Positions 37,436 to 50,624 of a DNA stretch of 64,000 nt are shown one piece after another (positions within the stretch are counted from its first letter, which is position 1; every line of letters begins with the position of its first letter). The stretch is from Hyperoplus lanceolatus (Eukaryota > Chordata > Actinopteri > Uranoscopiformes > Ammodytidae). Both the position numbers and the translations under genes were made by a program. The stretch is taken from NCBI GenBank assembly GCA_026929865.2, contig CM049413.1, positions 19,590,001-19,654,000 of the forward strand. Reading direction: 5' to 3'. The notes beneath the pieces were generated by a model. The model made no database searches. It had not been told where the DNA came from and saw nothing but the letters and a program-made list of their open reading frames with translations.

Positions 37436-38133
37436 AATCAGGTTTGGTAGATGTTGTTTTCATCACTGGCTGGCGAAATACGAGTTGTTGTTTCTTTCTG
37501 TTGTTAGCTGAGAGATCACCTTTCTGTTGCTTTTTTTTCCTTCCCTTTTTTGTCACTTTGCGTCTCTATTCGTCTGTCCGCCCTGCCATCGATCTGTCAA
37601 TCCGCCTATTTATCCGCCCGCATCTGTCATTTCTCCTGTCACTTAAATCATCCGTCCATTAGACCATCCATCTTTCAAGTTACGCACTTGTCTACTTTTC
37701 AGTGCATCCCCTATCCATTCATCTGTCCCTCCTGCCTTTTGTTGCAGGGTGAAGTTGTTGTGGCTGCCTGGCGGGATCCCCACCTCTCTCGTGGTGACAG
37801 CTTTGACGTGGAGAATGACGGCTCGAACCGGCAAACACTCGCTCACGTGCTTTCACACTGATAAGGCCAAACACACCTGTGCACATCACGGCACACAAAT
37901 ACACTCGGTGACATGCTGTTTCCCATGACCTCATGTGGCTGTTGTTTTTCACCTTATATGTGCCAGGTGAGCTGCCGCTGCCCTTGAACGAGCCTCTCAC
38001 ATACACTGGAATGGGGTTGCACTGCGACGTAAACAGGTTGCGTAACTTCTGTGGAATGAATTGCTCACTGGCTGAGCTGGAGGAATAGGGAGGATGAAAT
38101 TTGCTATGTGTGTGCGAGGGAGTCGGCGTGGGT

Positions 38134-38140
<7 letters not shown>

Positions 38141-38171
<31 letters not shown>
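38141..38171 (+). repeat. (TG)n microsatellite
   Basis: TG array of about 15 units; the last TG-oriented array on the plus strand. Confidence 0.93.
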
Positions 38172-38174
<3 letters not shown>

Positions 38175-38373
38175 TGTGAGCCAGGGAGAAAGAGAGTAAG
38201 AGAGAGTGTATACATGGCTTTGACAGGAGGGGTTAGAAGCCAGGGGCCTCTCTTGGTCTCTCTCTTTAGCTAGAGTGAGTGAAATACAGGACTGGTTGTC
38301 AAGGTGACAGGCCCTGACAGCACACCCTGACGAAACCCTCAACAATCTTTCACTTAGGAAATACACACAAAAT

Positions 38374-38394
38374 ACACACACACACACACACACA
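38374..38394 (+). repeat. (CA)n microsatellite
   Basis: Short CA array; from here to the window end all such arrays read CA on the plus strand. Confidence 0.9.
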
Positions 38395-39740
38395 TACACA
38401 TATATATGCACACATAGATCTCCCTCTCTTTCTAACCCACTCCCTCCATGCTGTTTTTTTTACTATTTTCAGAATGTGCTCTCTGTCTCTTTCCCCAATT
38501 TTCTTTCGCTCCTGCCTGGGACCCCTTTCCTTCTCTGTATATTTTACCTGTAGCTTCGGGGTTCATACTTCTGAGTGGCAGCTCTTTGCGCACACATATC
38601 ATGCTCGGGCACGTTTGCACCACTCAGAGCAGCACTGGAGCTTTAGATTCTTTTAGATCCGCCTGTGCGGAGAAGCTGGGCGGTGCAAGTTCACCATTCG
38701 TCCAGTTGAGGGCCGGTTGTTGAGAGACGGGAAGGGCTAAGTGAAAAATCATTACAAGGGGATGTAGAGAAATGAGGATAGAGGCAAGGAATATGGGGAG
38801 TGGTCATTTATCATAATGTGTTGTCTCTCAGCCGTTTTATATGTACCCATCCCGGTCCACTCAGCTATCAGTCAGTAGCTCTCCTGGTATCGCCCGTTAT
38901 TTATCTCTAGTTTGCCTGTTTGTTTGACAGCTGGGAGGTCTGGCACCATGCCGACCCTGTCCAAGCCTGTCACAAACCTCTTTCTTCCCTGCGGGTAAAC
39001 GCACACAATCTGGACAGAGAGACAGCAGTGGAATAAGAGGGAGAGGCTCTTTTTAGTGAATATGTGTATGATAAACCACATCTTCATTTACATAACCTTA
39101 AAGTCTGTATTCTTTTTAAAAAGCATGATAATGGAGACCAGGATGTTAAATGCATACAGTAATCATTAAGTCCTTCCATTTGAGCAGACGGCTTAAATTC
39201 AATCCTGCTAGCCTGGAGATTGAAATTGTATCCTACGCTTTCATGACAATGGCCATACACAGTATAGCTAGCTAGAACAGTGGGTGGGTCTATCAACCGT
39301 TAATGCTGGAAAGGTTCTCCTCGAATGCTTCCCGAAATCCCACTTTCACGAGCACAAGACTCGTTGGCGATATAGACTTACAACGACTGAATGGAAACAC
39401 AGACGTGGCACTGTAAATAAACAAGGCACCTGAGTGTTGACAAAGGAGTCATTTCCCATCAGGTTTCCCATCTCAAATGATGTGGAGGAAGGTTGTGAAG
39501 TGAGTTTGTAGAGATATGTGATACAAATTTGCACCAAGAACTTCTGGGTGATCTTTATTTCTCTCTGGAATTCAATTACACCTACTATCTTTCAGCTGAC
39601 ATGGACCATATGACCCTTCCACTGTGGCTGTGTTTGTTGTTCTCCCTTTACTGTCTCTAATCATCCACAAGTGTCCGTTTACTCTGCTGCTGCCCTTATC
39701 GACACACACTCATTTCATCAATCACTACATTTGAAGTGGT

Positions 39741-39937
39741 TAAAGATACAGTGCGTAACTTTTTTCACATCAATGAATGTTTGTTACATTCAAGCTGTTA
39801 CAAAGTCGATTAAGCCTATCAGCTCCACAAAAACTCTCTCTGTATTTCCCAGTATGGCAGCATTTACAAATTGGTGTTGCCCAATAAAAAAAAAACTGGA
39901 CGTACAGCAGAAGGTATAAAAATCCATGCGGGGTCAA
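39741..39937. mobile_element. MITE, copy B (partial)
   Basis: Aligns with copy A from TAAAG..GTGCGTAACTTTTTT through AAAACTCTCTCTGTATTT and the CAGTATGG block, then diverges. The right inverted repeat is missing, so the copy is truncated or deleted. Confidence 0.6.
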
Positions 39938-41210
39938 CAAAGCCATAATTCATGTAAAATTTTACTTTTGATATCTCTACATGTATTTGCTATTATTCAA
40001 ATACATTACTTTTATTATTTTACTCATGACAAACTTTGAATGATTGACAATTACTTGTAGCAGCTGCACTATACTGTGTTACTGATATTGTTACTTGTCC
40101 ACCACTGCATACAGACATAAGGGTCAACTAACCTATCAGCCTATGTCAACCTTTGTGACTGATGGAACTCTATTGCATTGGTAGCTCTTTATGTGGCTAT
40201 GTTTTACATTTAAAATTCACAAAGCTTGTTTGCCAATGCAAGAATTTTTTAGTTTGAACTGTTCCTGAGTTCACTTTAGACCCCTAACCACTTAAAGGCC
40301 ACCTAAGCCCCGCGGGTGAGCTGTGTCGGCTTTTGGGATTCAGCTGACTGAGAGACTCCTTCATTAATCTGAGTCCTCTGACAGCTGTCTGTCAGCGTTG
40401 GGGGGGATTTCCACACTTTCTGTGTCTGGTTGTGTTTTAGAACAAAACCGTTCATCAGCGCGAGGCATACATTTTGACTCGGGATCTCTCATCGGCAGCC
40501 GGCTTGACGTCTGCGTTTGAGCCGCCCACTCATATATTTCAAGGCAGACGGCTATAGGCGTACAGTTGCATGCATTCACACTAACATCTAAGTAAGTACA
40601 CTCATTAAATCACAGGCATGCGGGCCTTGCAAAATTGGCTAACCTGTCTGCGCCGAGTGTAAACAGTCGGTGACAGTGAGATTGGAGTGAATACACACAG
40701 CTTTGTGCGGCTGGTGTTGACACGCACATAAAATAATCTGTAAAGAGCAAACGCCGACATGTTGTCATTGGGCCTGATACGGTTTAACAATAGCTGCTGA
40801 TGACAGGCAAGAGTCGGTGTTGGTCTACGAGTTTAACTGGGGGCTAGATTGTTCTGTCTGTTGACTTTGATGGTAGGCTGTGTGCATAAACATACATAGT
40901 GAAAACGAGGAGTCACCTCTTTTAACCAGGCAGGAGCAGAGCAACAAGCTGTAAACACAACCCCTTATGAGGTTGATGTTGCTAATGTGTTAGCAGCAGT
41001 TGCATATTTTAAGCATCAAGCAGACATAATAAGCAGGTATATTGAGTTGTGTTTCTGGCCACCAAAAGAATGCTACGGAAATATTAATTTTCCTTTTAGC
41101 TCTGTTTTCATCTCCACCAGATGAAAGCAATTTAAAACACTTAAAGTAAGTAACAGTAATGATATGTTACGTGAAAATTATTCCGGTTAAAAGTTAAAGT
41201 TTATGCTTTA
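39938..41210. other. Intergenic, no gene seen
   Basis: Complex sequence without coding similarity. A Meis/TGIF-type palindromic motif is at 40379-40395. The segment around 40380-40760 has no repeat character. Confidence 0.5.
40379..40395. promoter_or_regulatory. Meis/TGIF-type palindrome TGACAGCTGTCTGTCAG
   Basis: TGACAG and inverted TGTC/CTGTCA half-sites overlap, close to the known palindromic TGACAGCTGTCA site of TALE homeodomain proteins. Motif match only. Confidence 0.35.
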
Positions 41211-41216
41211 TTTACT

Positions 41217-41420
41217 GCAGCTACGGTGGCCTTTCCACGACAAGAAGCTTGTTACTAAAGATGGCATCATCCACCATTGCCTCAAGTCTTTCCACAATAT
41301 CAAGTGATGAGGTGAAGTTTTTACATTTCAGTCGGACATCCACTATAGGCTATATAAAAATGCGAAGGCAGTTTATTTTTGTCCGTTCTGTGTTACTGTA
41401 GAAACTTGGTGGTGAAACAT
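41217..41420. repeat. Dispersed repeat, copy 2 (paralogue of 9940-10090)
   Basis: Shares the GATGGCATCATCCACCA...AATATCAAGTGATGAGGTGA block with copy 1 in the same orientation; the sequence downstream (GTCCGTTCTGTGTTACTGTAG) has a weaker counterpart at 10117-10150. Confidence 0.65.
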
Positions 41421-41598
41421 GGCGGCAAGCTTATGTAGATAAAAAAAAGGTTGATTCTAAAAAAGCTTTTGTTTTCAAGTTATATTGCATGTAAATGATA
41501 TGGCCTATAAATTAAATAAACTCTAACTGTGGGTGCATTTCAAAGAGGCTCAATGAGGAATAAGTGTTATAGGATATGATATGTTAAATCCCCTAGGT

Positions 41599-42623
41599 CA
41601 GTGCTTCTCAAATGGTGGGGCGGTGGGGTCTCAGGGGGGGCGCGAGTGGCAGGGGGGACTTAGTGTTTTTTTTTTTTTTTTTTTTTTTTCTTAAATAAAC
41701 ATTATACCAAGGGTCAGAAGTGTAACAGAATTTAGATCTTACAAAGAAAGGGAGTATCCACTCATTGGACAGAAGGCTGTCAACATCTTACTACCCTTTG
41801 CCACATCCTATCTGTGCGAGATGGGCTTTTCCACTGTTGCTGCACTCAAGACAAAGTACAGGTCCCAGCTTAACATTGAGCAAGAGTTAAGAGTAGCAGT
41901 ATCAAGTTTGAAGCCCAGATTTGGAATGATGTGCACTGCAAAGAGGGCTCACTGCAGCCACTAAAATACAGAGCAAATTGTATTTTTGTGTATTATAAGC
42001 AGAATGTGTTCATATAAAACAGACAAATAGGGAAATAAGTTCAAAATAATTGTGAAGGTGAATTTAGTTATATTAAAAAAGCTCAAACTGATGTAGCTGC
42101 CAGTTTCAAATAGTTCAGGGTTCAAGGCTTTTTTAATGTCTTGTGTTACGTTCTGGGAAAGTATGCAAATTGTACATTAAATATTGTTGCAAATGTTGCA
42201 CACAAAGAGTAATGTTTATTTTTAAGTCATATATATTTTTGAAAGGGAATAAGCTGATGAAGCTGACTGACAAGTGACCAATGTTTACTGTTTAAAAATG
42301 TTATTAATTAAATGAAAACCCCAGTGAATCATTTGCTCTTGTTTCTTTGTTTTGAGATTCACACAGACTGAACGGTCTTGTTTAAATGTTACAAATTGAG
42401 TTAATAAACTTGGAAATTGTTTTAAGATGTTGCAGATGTCAGCAAATTTTATTAATAAGGTGATTGTATGCAGAATGCTGGTGCTAGCAACTCAAACTCA
42501 TATATAACTCTTATACAGATAAATAAATAAATATTAGCAGGTTCTCAATAGTATTTCAATTTAGGGGGGTCGCGAAAAAATTTCAGTCTCCTAGGGGGGG
42601 CATGACAGAAAATAATTGAGAAG
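41599..42623 (+). mobile_element. hAT-type transposon remnant with 8-bp target duplication
   Basis: CCCTAGGT occurs at 41591-41598 and again at 42624-42631. The left end starts CAGTGCTTCTCAA and the right ends TTGAGAAG, an inverted repeat lacking the last five bases on the right. An 8-bp duplication and CAGTG start are hAT hallmarks. It carries the C-terminal part of a hAT transposase (see 41695-41964). G-rich subterminal runs mark both ends. Confidence 0.8.
41695..41964 (+). pseudogene. hAT/ZBED-type transposase C-terminal fragment
   Basis: An open frame of 89 codons without a start, ending in TAA at 41962-41964, encodes ILLPFATSYLCEMGFSTVA followed by LKTKYRSQLN and ELRVAVSSLKPRF. This is the hAT C-terminal dimerisation signature (hydrophobic PF..TYLCE.GFS....KTK.R..L..E..LR.A.S...PR), as also seen in host ZBED-type genes. 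The upstream transposase core and BED finger are absent; a poly-T tract and in-frame stop (41692-41694) precede it. It is a transposon relic, not a functional gene. Confidence 0.75.
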
Positions 42624-42631
42624 CCCTAGGT

Positions 42632-42850
42632 CAAGGTCAAGGTCACTTTTATTTATATAGCACCTTATAAGAACCTAAATTCACCAAAGTGCTTTACATA
42701 AAATACATAAATTAAAATACAACAGTACACATTAAAAAAACACTTACAGCAATGACACAAAACAATTCATTAAAACGTAAAAGCCTGTGAAAAAAGGTGA
42801 GTTTTAAGAGTGGACTTGAAAGTTTCCAGAGACTCAAATTTCAAGCTTGA
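42632..42850. repeat. Interspersed repeat fragment
   Basis: The CACTTTTATTTATATAGCAC...CCAAAGTGCTTTACATAA pattern is a very common teleost interspersed repeat. It abuts the right target duplication of the hAT element. Boundaries are approximate. Confidence 0.5.
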
Positions 42851-43100
42851 CAGAAAGTGAATTGAATTTCAAGATGGACAGAAAGTGTGGTCATGGGTCG
42901 AATGACTGCATGTTTGAAATGTGCATTTGTGGCTTGTTCTGTTTATATACATAAATGTGTATATATAGATAGTTCCTTGCGTGCTTATATGTCTAGGTAT
43001 GGGTCCATGTGGGTTCAGTGCCCCAGTTACACATGCCAAACTTAAATTCTTGAGATGCCCTTACTATCTGGCTGCTTTCCTGTCATGCTATGGTGTGACA
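42851..43100. other. Intergenic, nothing recognised
   Basis: Short unique stretch between two transposons. Confidence 0.5.
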
Positions 43101-43108
43101 CATGACCT

Positions 43109-44732
43109 CAGTGGCGTGCACAGACATTTTGGGGGGTAGGTGCTCAGTGCAAAAAAAAGGGCGCGATATATTCTATCGATGAATGACCAAATCATTTTAA
43201 GGGTACTTGTACAAAACCCCCCCTGGCCTAATGACTTTTAATACCCGGCCACACATAGAGTGTTTCTCACAGGAATTTGGGAGACTGTGTTTGGGACCCT
43301 GGACCTTCTAGGGGAATGCTCCCGCGGAAGAAAGATTTTAACCTTTTAAAGTAAAATTCATCAATCTGGTGCACTTTGAGAAGAGAGCTAAGGCTAAATC
43401 ACCTGTGTCGGGCTATATAGTACTATTTTCTGGAATAATTTGGAGACACAGAATTACCAAAAAGCAGAAAAAAAAATGTATGTTTGTCAGCTTCGGATTT
43501 TTTTAAATAATCCCTTATCCCGAATTCTGTCTTTGAAGTCTTTGTTAGGCCCCTGATCTCCGTACTAATAATATCCTATTAAGGTAAATTACTACAAGTC
43601 TTGTAACATAGAAATAACTTATGGTTGGGACAAAATAATATAATTAGCTTATATAGCTTCATGACTGATTTAGTACCACCATCCCACTTTGCGTAGTTAA
43701 AATAAAATGTGTGGACAGCTTTTAAGATATTTCAATAACATTTGAGGAACAGTTCAACATTAAAATCTGAGCTTTAAAAGGCCCTGAACAGTTAACATGA
43801 CTCTGGTCTTGACTCTGACCTTTCGTCTTCATCTTCCTCCTTGCTGCTGGTGGATGCTTTCATCCAGGAGAGCAGAGAGCTGCTCCCCTGGGCTGCTGTA
43901 TAGCTGCATTTCTTTTTCCTTTTTTAACCTCTCCTTTCTAGGCATTATACTGCAATTTGTAAATAAAAAGAGACCAACCACATGAATAAGACTGCTTGGT
44001 TACATTACAACAAGGCACAAGGCTAATTTTTCTGCAGGCAATTGGGAATTGCCTGTTTGTCATTTAGCAAATAAATTGCTGCAAGTGAAGTGTTAATTAT
44101 ATAGCCTAAAGTAAACCTAAACAACACTAAATATTCAGCATACTGATAGATTCACATGCTGTACCAATGACAAACTCCGCCGACATTAGTTGTGTTCATC
44201 ACGTCATATCTATTTTTTGGGGGGGCTAGCTGGACAGTTGGCTAATTTATGCTCAGCTGTGTGGCACTGCATGATGCTACTTTATAACAGAGACAAATAA
44301 ATGCAAGTTATAGCTTGGCAACTGAGGCTTAGGGGGCAAACAATACACTCTTGACTCCATTCATGTATGTGTTACCTCGCTGGTGGAGCAGGGCAGGCCG
44401 GGGAGTAGGTGTGTGTGTGCAGCAGCTGTGAACTGCTGCGGCAACACACCTCCGTTTGTGTCCAATCTGCACGTTCACGTTGACAAAGGAAGTGTGTGTG
44501 AGGAGGAGGAGGAGGAGGAGGGCATATTTATTGGGGCATTATTGTCAAACGTTTTTAATCGTTGAGCATTTATAGATGATAATGTCGGCATGGGCCACAT
44601 ACACTGTAAAAAAAAAAAAAAAAAAAATTTCAGGTTTTTTTTTTTTTTTTTTTTCAAAAGGGCACTTGATTGGGCCAGGGGAAAAGGGCAGGTGCTTCAG
44701 CACCACCTCAGGTCTACCTGTGCACGCCACTG
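43109..44732. mobile_element. Non-autonomous hAT element with perfect TSD and TIR
   Basis: A 15-bp perfect inverted repeat CAGTGGCGTGCACAG bounds the element, and CATGACCT occurs immediately outside both ends (43101-43108, 44733-44740). The 8-bp duplication and CAGTG terminus fit hAT. No transposase similarity was found in 1.6 kb. Inside, an A-tract and a T-tract at about 44609-44654 are separated by only ATTTCAGG-type sequence and could form a hairpin. The perfect ends suggest relatively recent insertion. Confidence 0.88.
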
Positions 44733-46704
44733 CATGACCTCATTGCATAAATATTTGCAGTGCCAATTCTGCTCTCAATGTCTTTGTTTAATTTTCTGCT
44801 GCATGATGAATGACCACTGTTTTGTTGCACTGTGTGCATCTGTGCTTGTGTGTTGAATGCATGGAGGTTTGTATGCATCCACACTCCCTTTCTACCGTCT
44901 CCCCTGCTGTTCCAACAGTTGCTCTCCTTTCACCATTGTTTCCCAGGAAAAACTCCACGTGTTCTCATTCCCAATATGGGAGGCCTATACGCAGCTTCAC
45001 ACGCCTGATTCACTTTCTGAATTTACTGTGTTGGCTCATCGTGAAATGGATCATATTTTCATATCCTGATTGTAATATTATAATGATTTCTATCTCCTAT
45101 TCTTCTGCATTTTGGGACCTGGCTGTGGGGGTCCTGGAGGTGCAGGGGGTCCTCTCTCCCACTCACTCTCACCAAGAGCAGATGGCCCTGGCTGGGCTAG
45201 GCAGCGTGAATGAGCCCCTATTGTCTCTGGATGTAGCGTAGCCGCCTAGCCCCAGATGGCATTTGTACCTTTTGTGTTAATTCTGACTTTCTGCAGAGAG
45301 TGAGACAGTGTGTGCTGTCTGCTCCAGTGGGTGGTAGCTCTCTGCTCGCTTTCATTTGCTTCTCTTTCTCTGTCTCTTTGTCTCTCACACTCTTGTTTCT
45401 CTATGTGTCAATTCAGTTCACTTGGAATGGGCTTATTGGCATGCAGGTTGAGAGACATTGTTGCCAAAGCAAAACAAACATGTATAAATATGTCACCAGA
45501 CGGTCCCAACCTATATCATAACTAACAACTAAGTTTGTGGACACAAAACATAAAACCCACAGTGGGCGTCGCAAACCATGAACACCAAGATTTTGGAGCC
45601 TGGCAGCAGAGAGTTCCTCCCAAAGATGTTGGTTGGGGATATTATTTCCGGACTCTGTGCACGTGGGCATAGTCATGTTGAAACAGGAATATATCTTCTC
45701 TGCCAGGCCTTCTCCAGACTGTTGGCAAATATCTGCAAACCCTGTGTATGATGTAGCACTGCAGTTCCCCCTTATTGCAACTAAGGGGTCTATTTACTTA
45801 CATTTTTAATTCAAGCTCAGTATTATTTGTTTTATTTAAGATATTTTTAGTTTTATACACTGAATTTTGGTTTATTTGAGTCATATTTTTCTTATTTTAT
45901 CTGGATGATATATTTGTTCACTTTAACCATTTTACTGTTACAAATGAACTGATATGTTTGTTGTTGTTGACAGGGTTATTTTTTTACTGTAAAATGCCAC
46001 TCTTCAAGAATTAAAAGGGATCCTTTATCATACAGGTATGTTTATGCTATGTGTTCAAATACCTTAAACTTAAGTTATCGACAATCATTATGCGCTTCAA
46101 AGTTAATTCTTGGACTAGGAGATTGTCTTTTGATTAATCAGTCTCAACTTATCGTGCGGCTTTTGTGGAGTTTTCAACCGTATCACAACATTTTTTATTT
46201 TTATTTTTTCATTTATCATGGACGTTGACATGTGGGCTCTGTAGCTGTTACGATTTCAACCGCACCTTTTTGTTTTTTCAGATCACCCGTCAACCGTCTC
46301 AACTGATTAAGACCGTGTGACATGGTTGAAACATCAAGAAAAATGTACAGTAAGTGTGCAGACCAAGATACTGGTTATAACGTCACAATTAGGCTCTGCT
46401 TTATTTTACTCTACTATTCCACATGATTTCATGTTGTCCTTTTCTATATGAAACTTACACCGTGTCCCTTAACATAGATATTGTCACATTGTGTTATTTG
46501 ATAACCATCAGTAGACTGTGTGTGCAGTTGTGTTGGTGCACAGCCTCCCTTACATGTTGTTTTGTTTAAGGGGTTTTGTGGAATTCGGTATTTGCGGTGT
46601 TGGTTGCTTGTTTTGCAGTTTAAAGCTGCACTTTTTCCCATCATGCTCGGACCTAATGATTGAAAGCACACACACATGCACACACGCACGCACACAAACA
46701 CACA

Positions 46705-46708
<4 letters not shown>

Positions 46709-46769
<61 letters not shown>
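46709..46769 (+). repeat. (CA)n microsatellite, about 30 units
   Basis: CA array, preceded by CACG/CACAAA variants. Confidence 0.95.
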
Positions 46770-46775
<6 letters not shown>

Positions 46776-47386
46776 ACACACATGCAAGTGAATGCACACA
46801 TACGCCTTTGCTTGCTGGTTTGGCTATGGTTTAGGCGGTGATGGCTCTGGTAGATTATAGTGCTGATCTAACTATCTAGATATCTGTAAGCTGAGAGAGA
46901 CATAGTGTGTGTGAGTGCGTGCATGTGCACTCTGCCTCTTGTGTAATCTTCACCGGAGCGCAAAAAGTCGCATCAGTGCACCACCTCGCTGCTCGGCTCA
47001 TTTGCATGTTGCAGCTAAATTACTGCTCAGCTCAAGTCAGGCGTCTAATGAATCTACACACCTATGTTAACACCAACCTTGGTTGACCTCTGTCCCTCTA
47101 ACACAGGCACGCACATGCACACACCACACACACATGCACAAATCACATTTGAGCGAGCTCTGATCTCGTCATTGGGAGCCATCATGTGTTGCTTCTTGCC
47201 CTTGGGGGGCCTCCATAGCCCACTGCCAGGCTTCTGAGCATTGGCCAAATCCCCGACAGAGACAGTCAGCCTGTCTGCCTGGCAGGCTGGCACTTCAGCA
47301 GTCTGTATTTACGGCAAACTCTGGAAGAAACGGATCTGATTACCACAAGGAATATATACAACGCATCAATCAGCAGAGAGGCAGGC

Positions 47387-47390
<4 letters not shown>

Positions 47391-47435
<45 letters not shown>

Positions 47436-47453
47436 TATGGTTCGATGTTGTGG

Positions 47454-47503
<50 letters not shown>
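47391..47503 (+). repeat. (GA)n and (CA)n arrays in close succession
   Basis: GA array 47391-47432, 23 bp of unique DNA, then CA array 47456-47503. Confidence 0.94.
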
Positions 47504-47505
<2 letters not shown>

Positions 47506-49355
47506 CCATGCATGCAGGCACACACTGGGTTTTTCTGGCAGAGGATGTGGGTCTAGTGAGCAGTCTGGCGTTTCAGTTTCAATCTTCCCCTCAACCCAGA
47601 TCAAATATATGAGCCGGCAAGTAAAGATGATGTCACTATCCCACAGCTGTCGCCACCACTCAATGTTGCTGTGTATGTGTGTTTGTGTGTAATGTCTGTG
47701 TGTGTGAAAAGCTCTGCTGATGTAAAATTGGACTCTCCCTGTCTCCTTCTCTTTAATTCTGTCTCTTTTTTTCAAAACTCTAGGGATCCTACAGGCCGTG
47801 CTGAAAGCTATGGTCCGGATCGAGTTCCCCTCTGTGTGTGTATGCGAGGCACACACACAATGCTGACACACACACATTCTGTACTACAATTCTAGCTGCC
47901 AGGAACGGCACGGGGGGAGAGTAGTGGGAAATGGAGGGGAAGTGAGAGGAAAGTGGGGATGCTTTTACCATCACAAACCATCAGAGGATAAGAGTATTTT
48001 ATTTACACCCAACTAGCCACACACACAGCTGCATTCTGAGCATGGGAAGTAGAGAGAAACTCAATATGGACAGTTTGGCGCTTCACTCATTCAGTACTGT
48101 CAAACATAATTGTATATCTCTTTTTCAATGCAATATAGCGTTCCCACTGGACATCTTTGAAACAGTTGTGCCCTCATTATAAGAATTCCAATCAAAATAT
48201 TTCAATAAAATCATTAGTTTTAATGTAAAATCTGCAACATTAAGTAAACCAACAGATTCATTAAAAATTAATTTCAGTTCACCTCTTCATGCTCAGACTA
48301 TTTTTTTCTCTCTGAGAATGGTGAGACAACATCCAGGGTCTCCTTTTAATATGCACATTATTTCTGAGGTCGAGGTTGGGACAAAGAATGCAGTTGCAGA
48401 CACTTCCTTTTCCATTGAAGCCAGACATCTCTAATTTCCTCTTGGTCTGGGGGCTGGGTTTTGTGATTTGAATGTTTCAAAACACATACTGATCCCATTA
48501 TATATCCCGAATGAATGCCCTAAAGCTCATGTATTTCCAATAAATGAACGGGTGGTTGGTCTGCTTAGTCACTGCACTACTTCAGAGTTAAATATATGGT
48601 AAGTGTGAAACATGTTAGGCAACGGACAAAGTCGGAGATGGTTTGAGAAATTGTTATATTTTGCATTCACCCACCTGCAATACAGTATACAGTATAATGG
48701 AAATTGTTTCATACATGTTACATGGTGGAATTTTGTAGCTCTTTTGATAGTGGATCATGTCTATTCCTGTGTTGGACTAAACAATCTGCCAATGCTGACA
48801 TTACTGATATGTGATAATGCACATTTCTTTTGCAATCTTGTGTCCTTTATCAAAATGTTGGCTGGTCATCTATACATGTTGCACTGGTATATTGAAATGT
48901 TCAAAGGTTAGGGTGTATCTAAACTGTATACATTTTTTAAACAAAATATATTAGTCTTTTAACTTTGAGGATATATACATATTTTATTATTTATATGTGG
49001 GGATATTTTCAAAGAAAGTGTAATATAGTTTCAGGGGAAATCTTTCAAATTCCAAGGCACCAAAAGGAAAATATTACATACAAACACACATAACAGCACA
49101 CTTAATATAGCATATCTACCGTGTGTACTCTTTTTATTTTAGGAGGTAACACGGCCAAAGTCAAAAGCTTCTTGGAAGTGAAACACGAGCGTTCATACTG
49201 TAACTGAATGCAGCTAAGTGCATGCACTTCAGTGCTCATATTTAAGCCCTTTTCTGATTGGAGGACTTTCATAGGGCAATTATGATTAATTTGCTTTTGA
49301 TTTAATAAAGGGTTTTGTTCAATTCTCCCAACACTGTGACATACTTTAAATATAT

Positions 49356-49356
<1 letters not shown>

Positions 49357-49414
<58 letters not shown>
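49357..49414 (+). repeat. (CA)n microsatellite
   Basis: CA array of about 29 units. Confidence 0.96.
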
Positions 49415-49419
<5 letters not shown>

Positions 49420-50426
49420 ATAACCCAAGTAGCATAAAACAAAGTACACTTCTTTTAGTATTGCTCATGCCTTTCATTTGTGTCATAACAACACAGTTTA
49501 CTTTATAACAAAGTTCCATATCTTAAATCAATGACTGTCATCCCAGCCAATTGAAAAGTGTATCTGACCTCCACAACTGAGTGTTTCTCTAGATGAACAA
49601 AGACACGTTGAGAAAGGATCAATCTTGCTACAATAATGAAAAGAAGTATTCCTTTGAAATCAATTTTTTTTGTTACTCGTCATGTTATTGCTCAGCCCCC
49701 CCTAACTCTCAGCCTAAAGTGAGCGAAAAAGAAGGCCCAGAGGTCAAGAAAGAGAGAGAACAGAGAGAGAGAGAGAGAGAGCATTTTTTCAGCCTCTTTC
49801 TGTACTCCAGTCTTCATTTTTCTACTTCTTTTTCTTTCTTACTCTCTTACTCTATCTTCTTTCCACCGTTACTGTGTAAGTACACTTTAAACAACCTAAG
49901 CCCTTAGTCATGCGCTAAGAGTGAAAAAAGGAGGCGATGTCTATATTGACATCCAGTTTCTTTGGAGTTTTATGCACCCGTGTTTTAAGAGGTTTCCAGG
50001 GCCCAAGGATAATGAAACTCACTCAGCAGATAAACGGCCACGATAAACCTAAGAATCAAGTAGGAGAAAAGGAAAACATCAAAATGACAGGTTTTCCCAC
50101 CCTGAACAGCAGGGGCTTCTGCTTTCATCTTGTTCCGTGTTCATCTGCTGTTATCGGACAACTTAGATCACAATTTCTTTCATGTTTTTACACATTGTTT
50201 TAGTTGAGCATACAGCACATCTTCCCACTATTTTTCCTTATTTCTTTCATATGCTTGTTGTGTTGCTGCAGCTCGACGGCTCATTTCCTCCATCATCTGC
50301 TATTTATCTATTTACACGTCAATAGCAGACGTTGTGTTTGGGGAATGGAATATATCTTATAATAATAAAAACAGACATATGCTACGGTGGATTTTTTTCA
50401 ACCAAGCATACATGTCTTCCCCCTCC

Positions 50427-50427
50427 A

Positions 50428-50480
<53 letters not shown>

Positions 50481-50570
50481 CACAGGGCCTCTTTCCCTTC
50501 CCCCCCCTCCTCCTTCCCATCCTCCACCGCCCCCCCCCCCCCCCCCCCCTCTCCCCCCCCCCTCTCTCAT
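50427..50570 (+). repeat. C-rich tract: poly-C, (CA)n, poly-C
   Basis: Poly-C (50428-50444), CA (50444-50475), then C runs at 50501-50510 and 50530-50562. The G-rich complement could form G-quadruplexes. Proline- or glycine-rich frames across it are artefacts. Confidence 0.93.
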
Positions 50571-50624
50571 CAAGGGTCATTTGCTCAGTTTCCTGCCTGC
50601 CTCTCCTGGCTTTTCCTCTCCATC

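Larger units (their letters stand above)
37436..39740. other. Intergenic, no gene seen
   Basis: Includes an imperfect tandem of CTGTC/CCATC-type units (about 37560-37735) and short TG (38141-38171) and CA (38374-38394) arrays. The long minus-strand frame around 37719-38411 runs through the TG array and has no recognised domain. Confidence 0.55.
44741..50425. other. Intergenic, no gene seen
   Basis: Nothing coding is recognised. CA arrays at 46709-46769, 47456-47503 and 49357-49414 and GA tracts at 47391-47432 and 49754-49780 explain several open frames. The 47270-47380 part is complex and non-repetitive. Confidence 0.55.

Noticed and set aside
37719-38411. 230-codon minus-strand open frame
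   Set aside because: Crosses a TG array and a CA array and shows no domain; chance frame.
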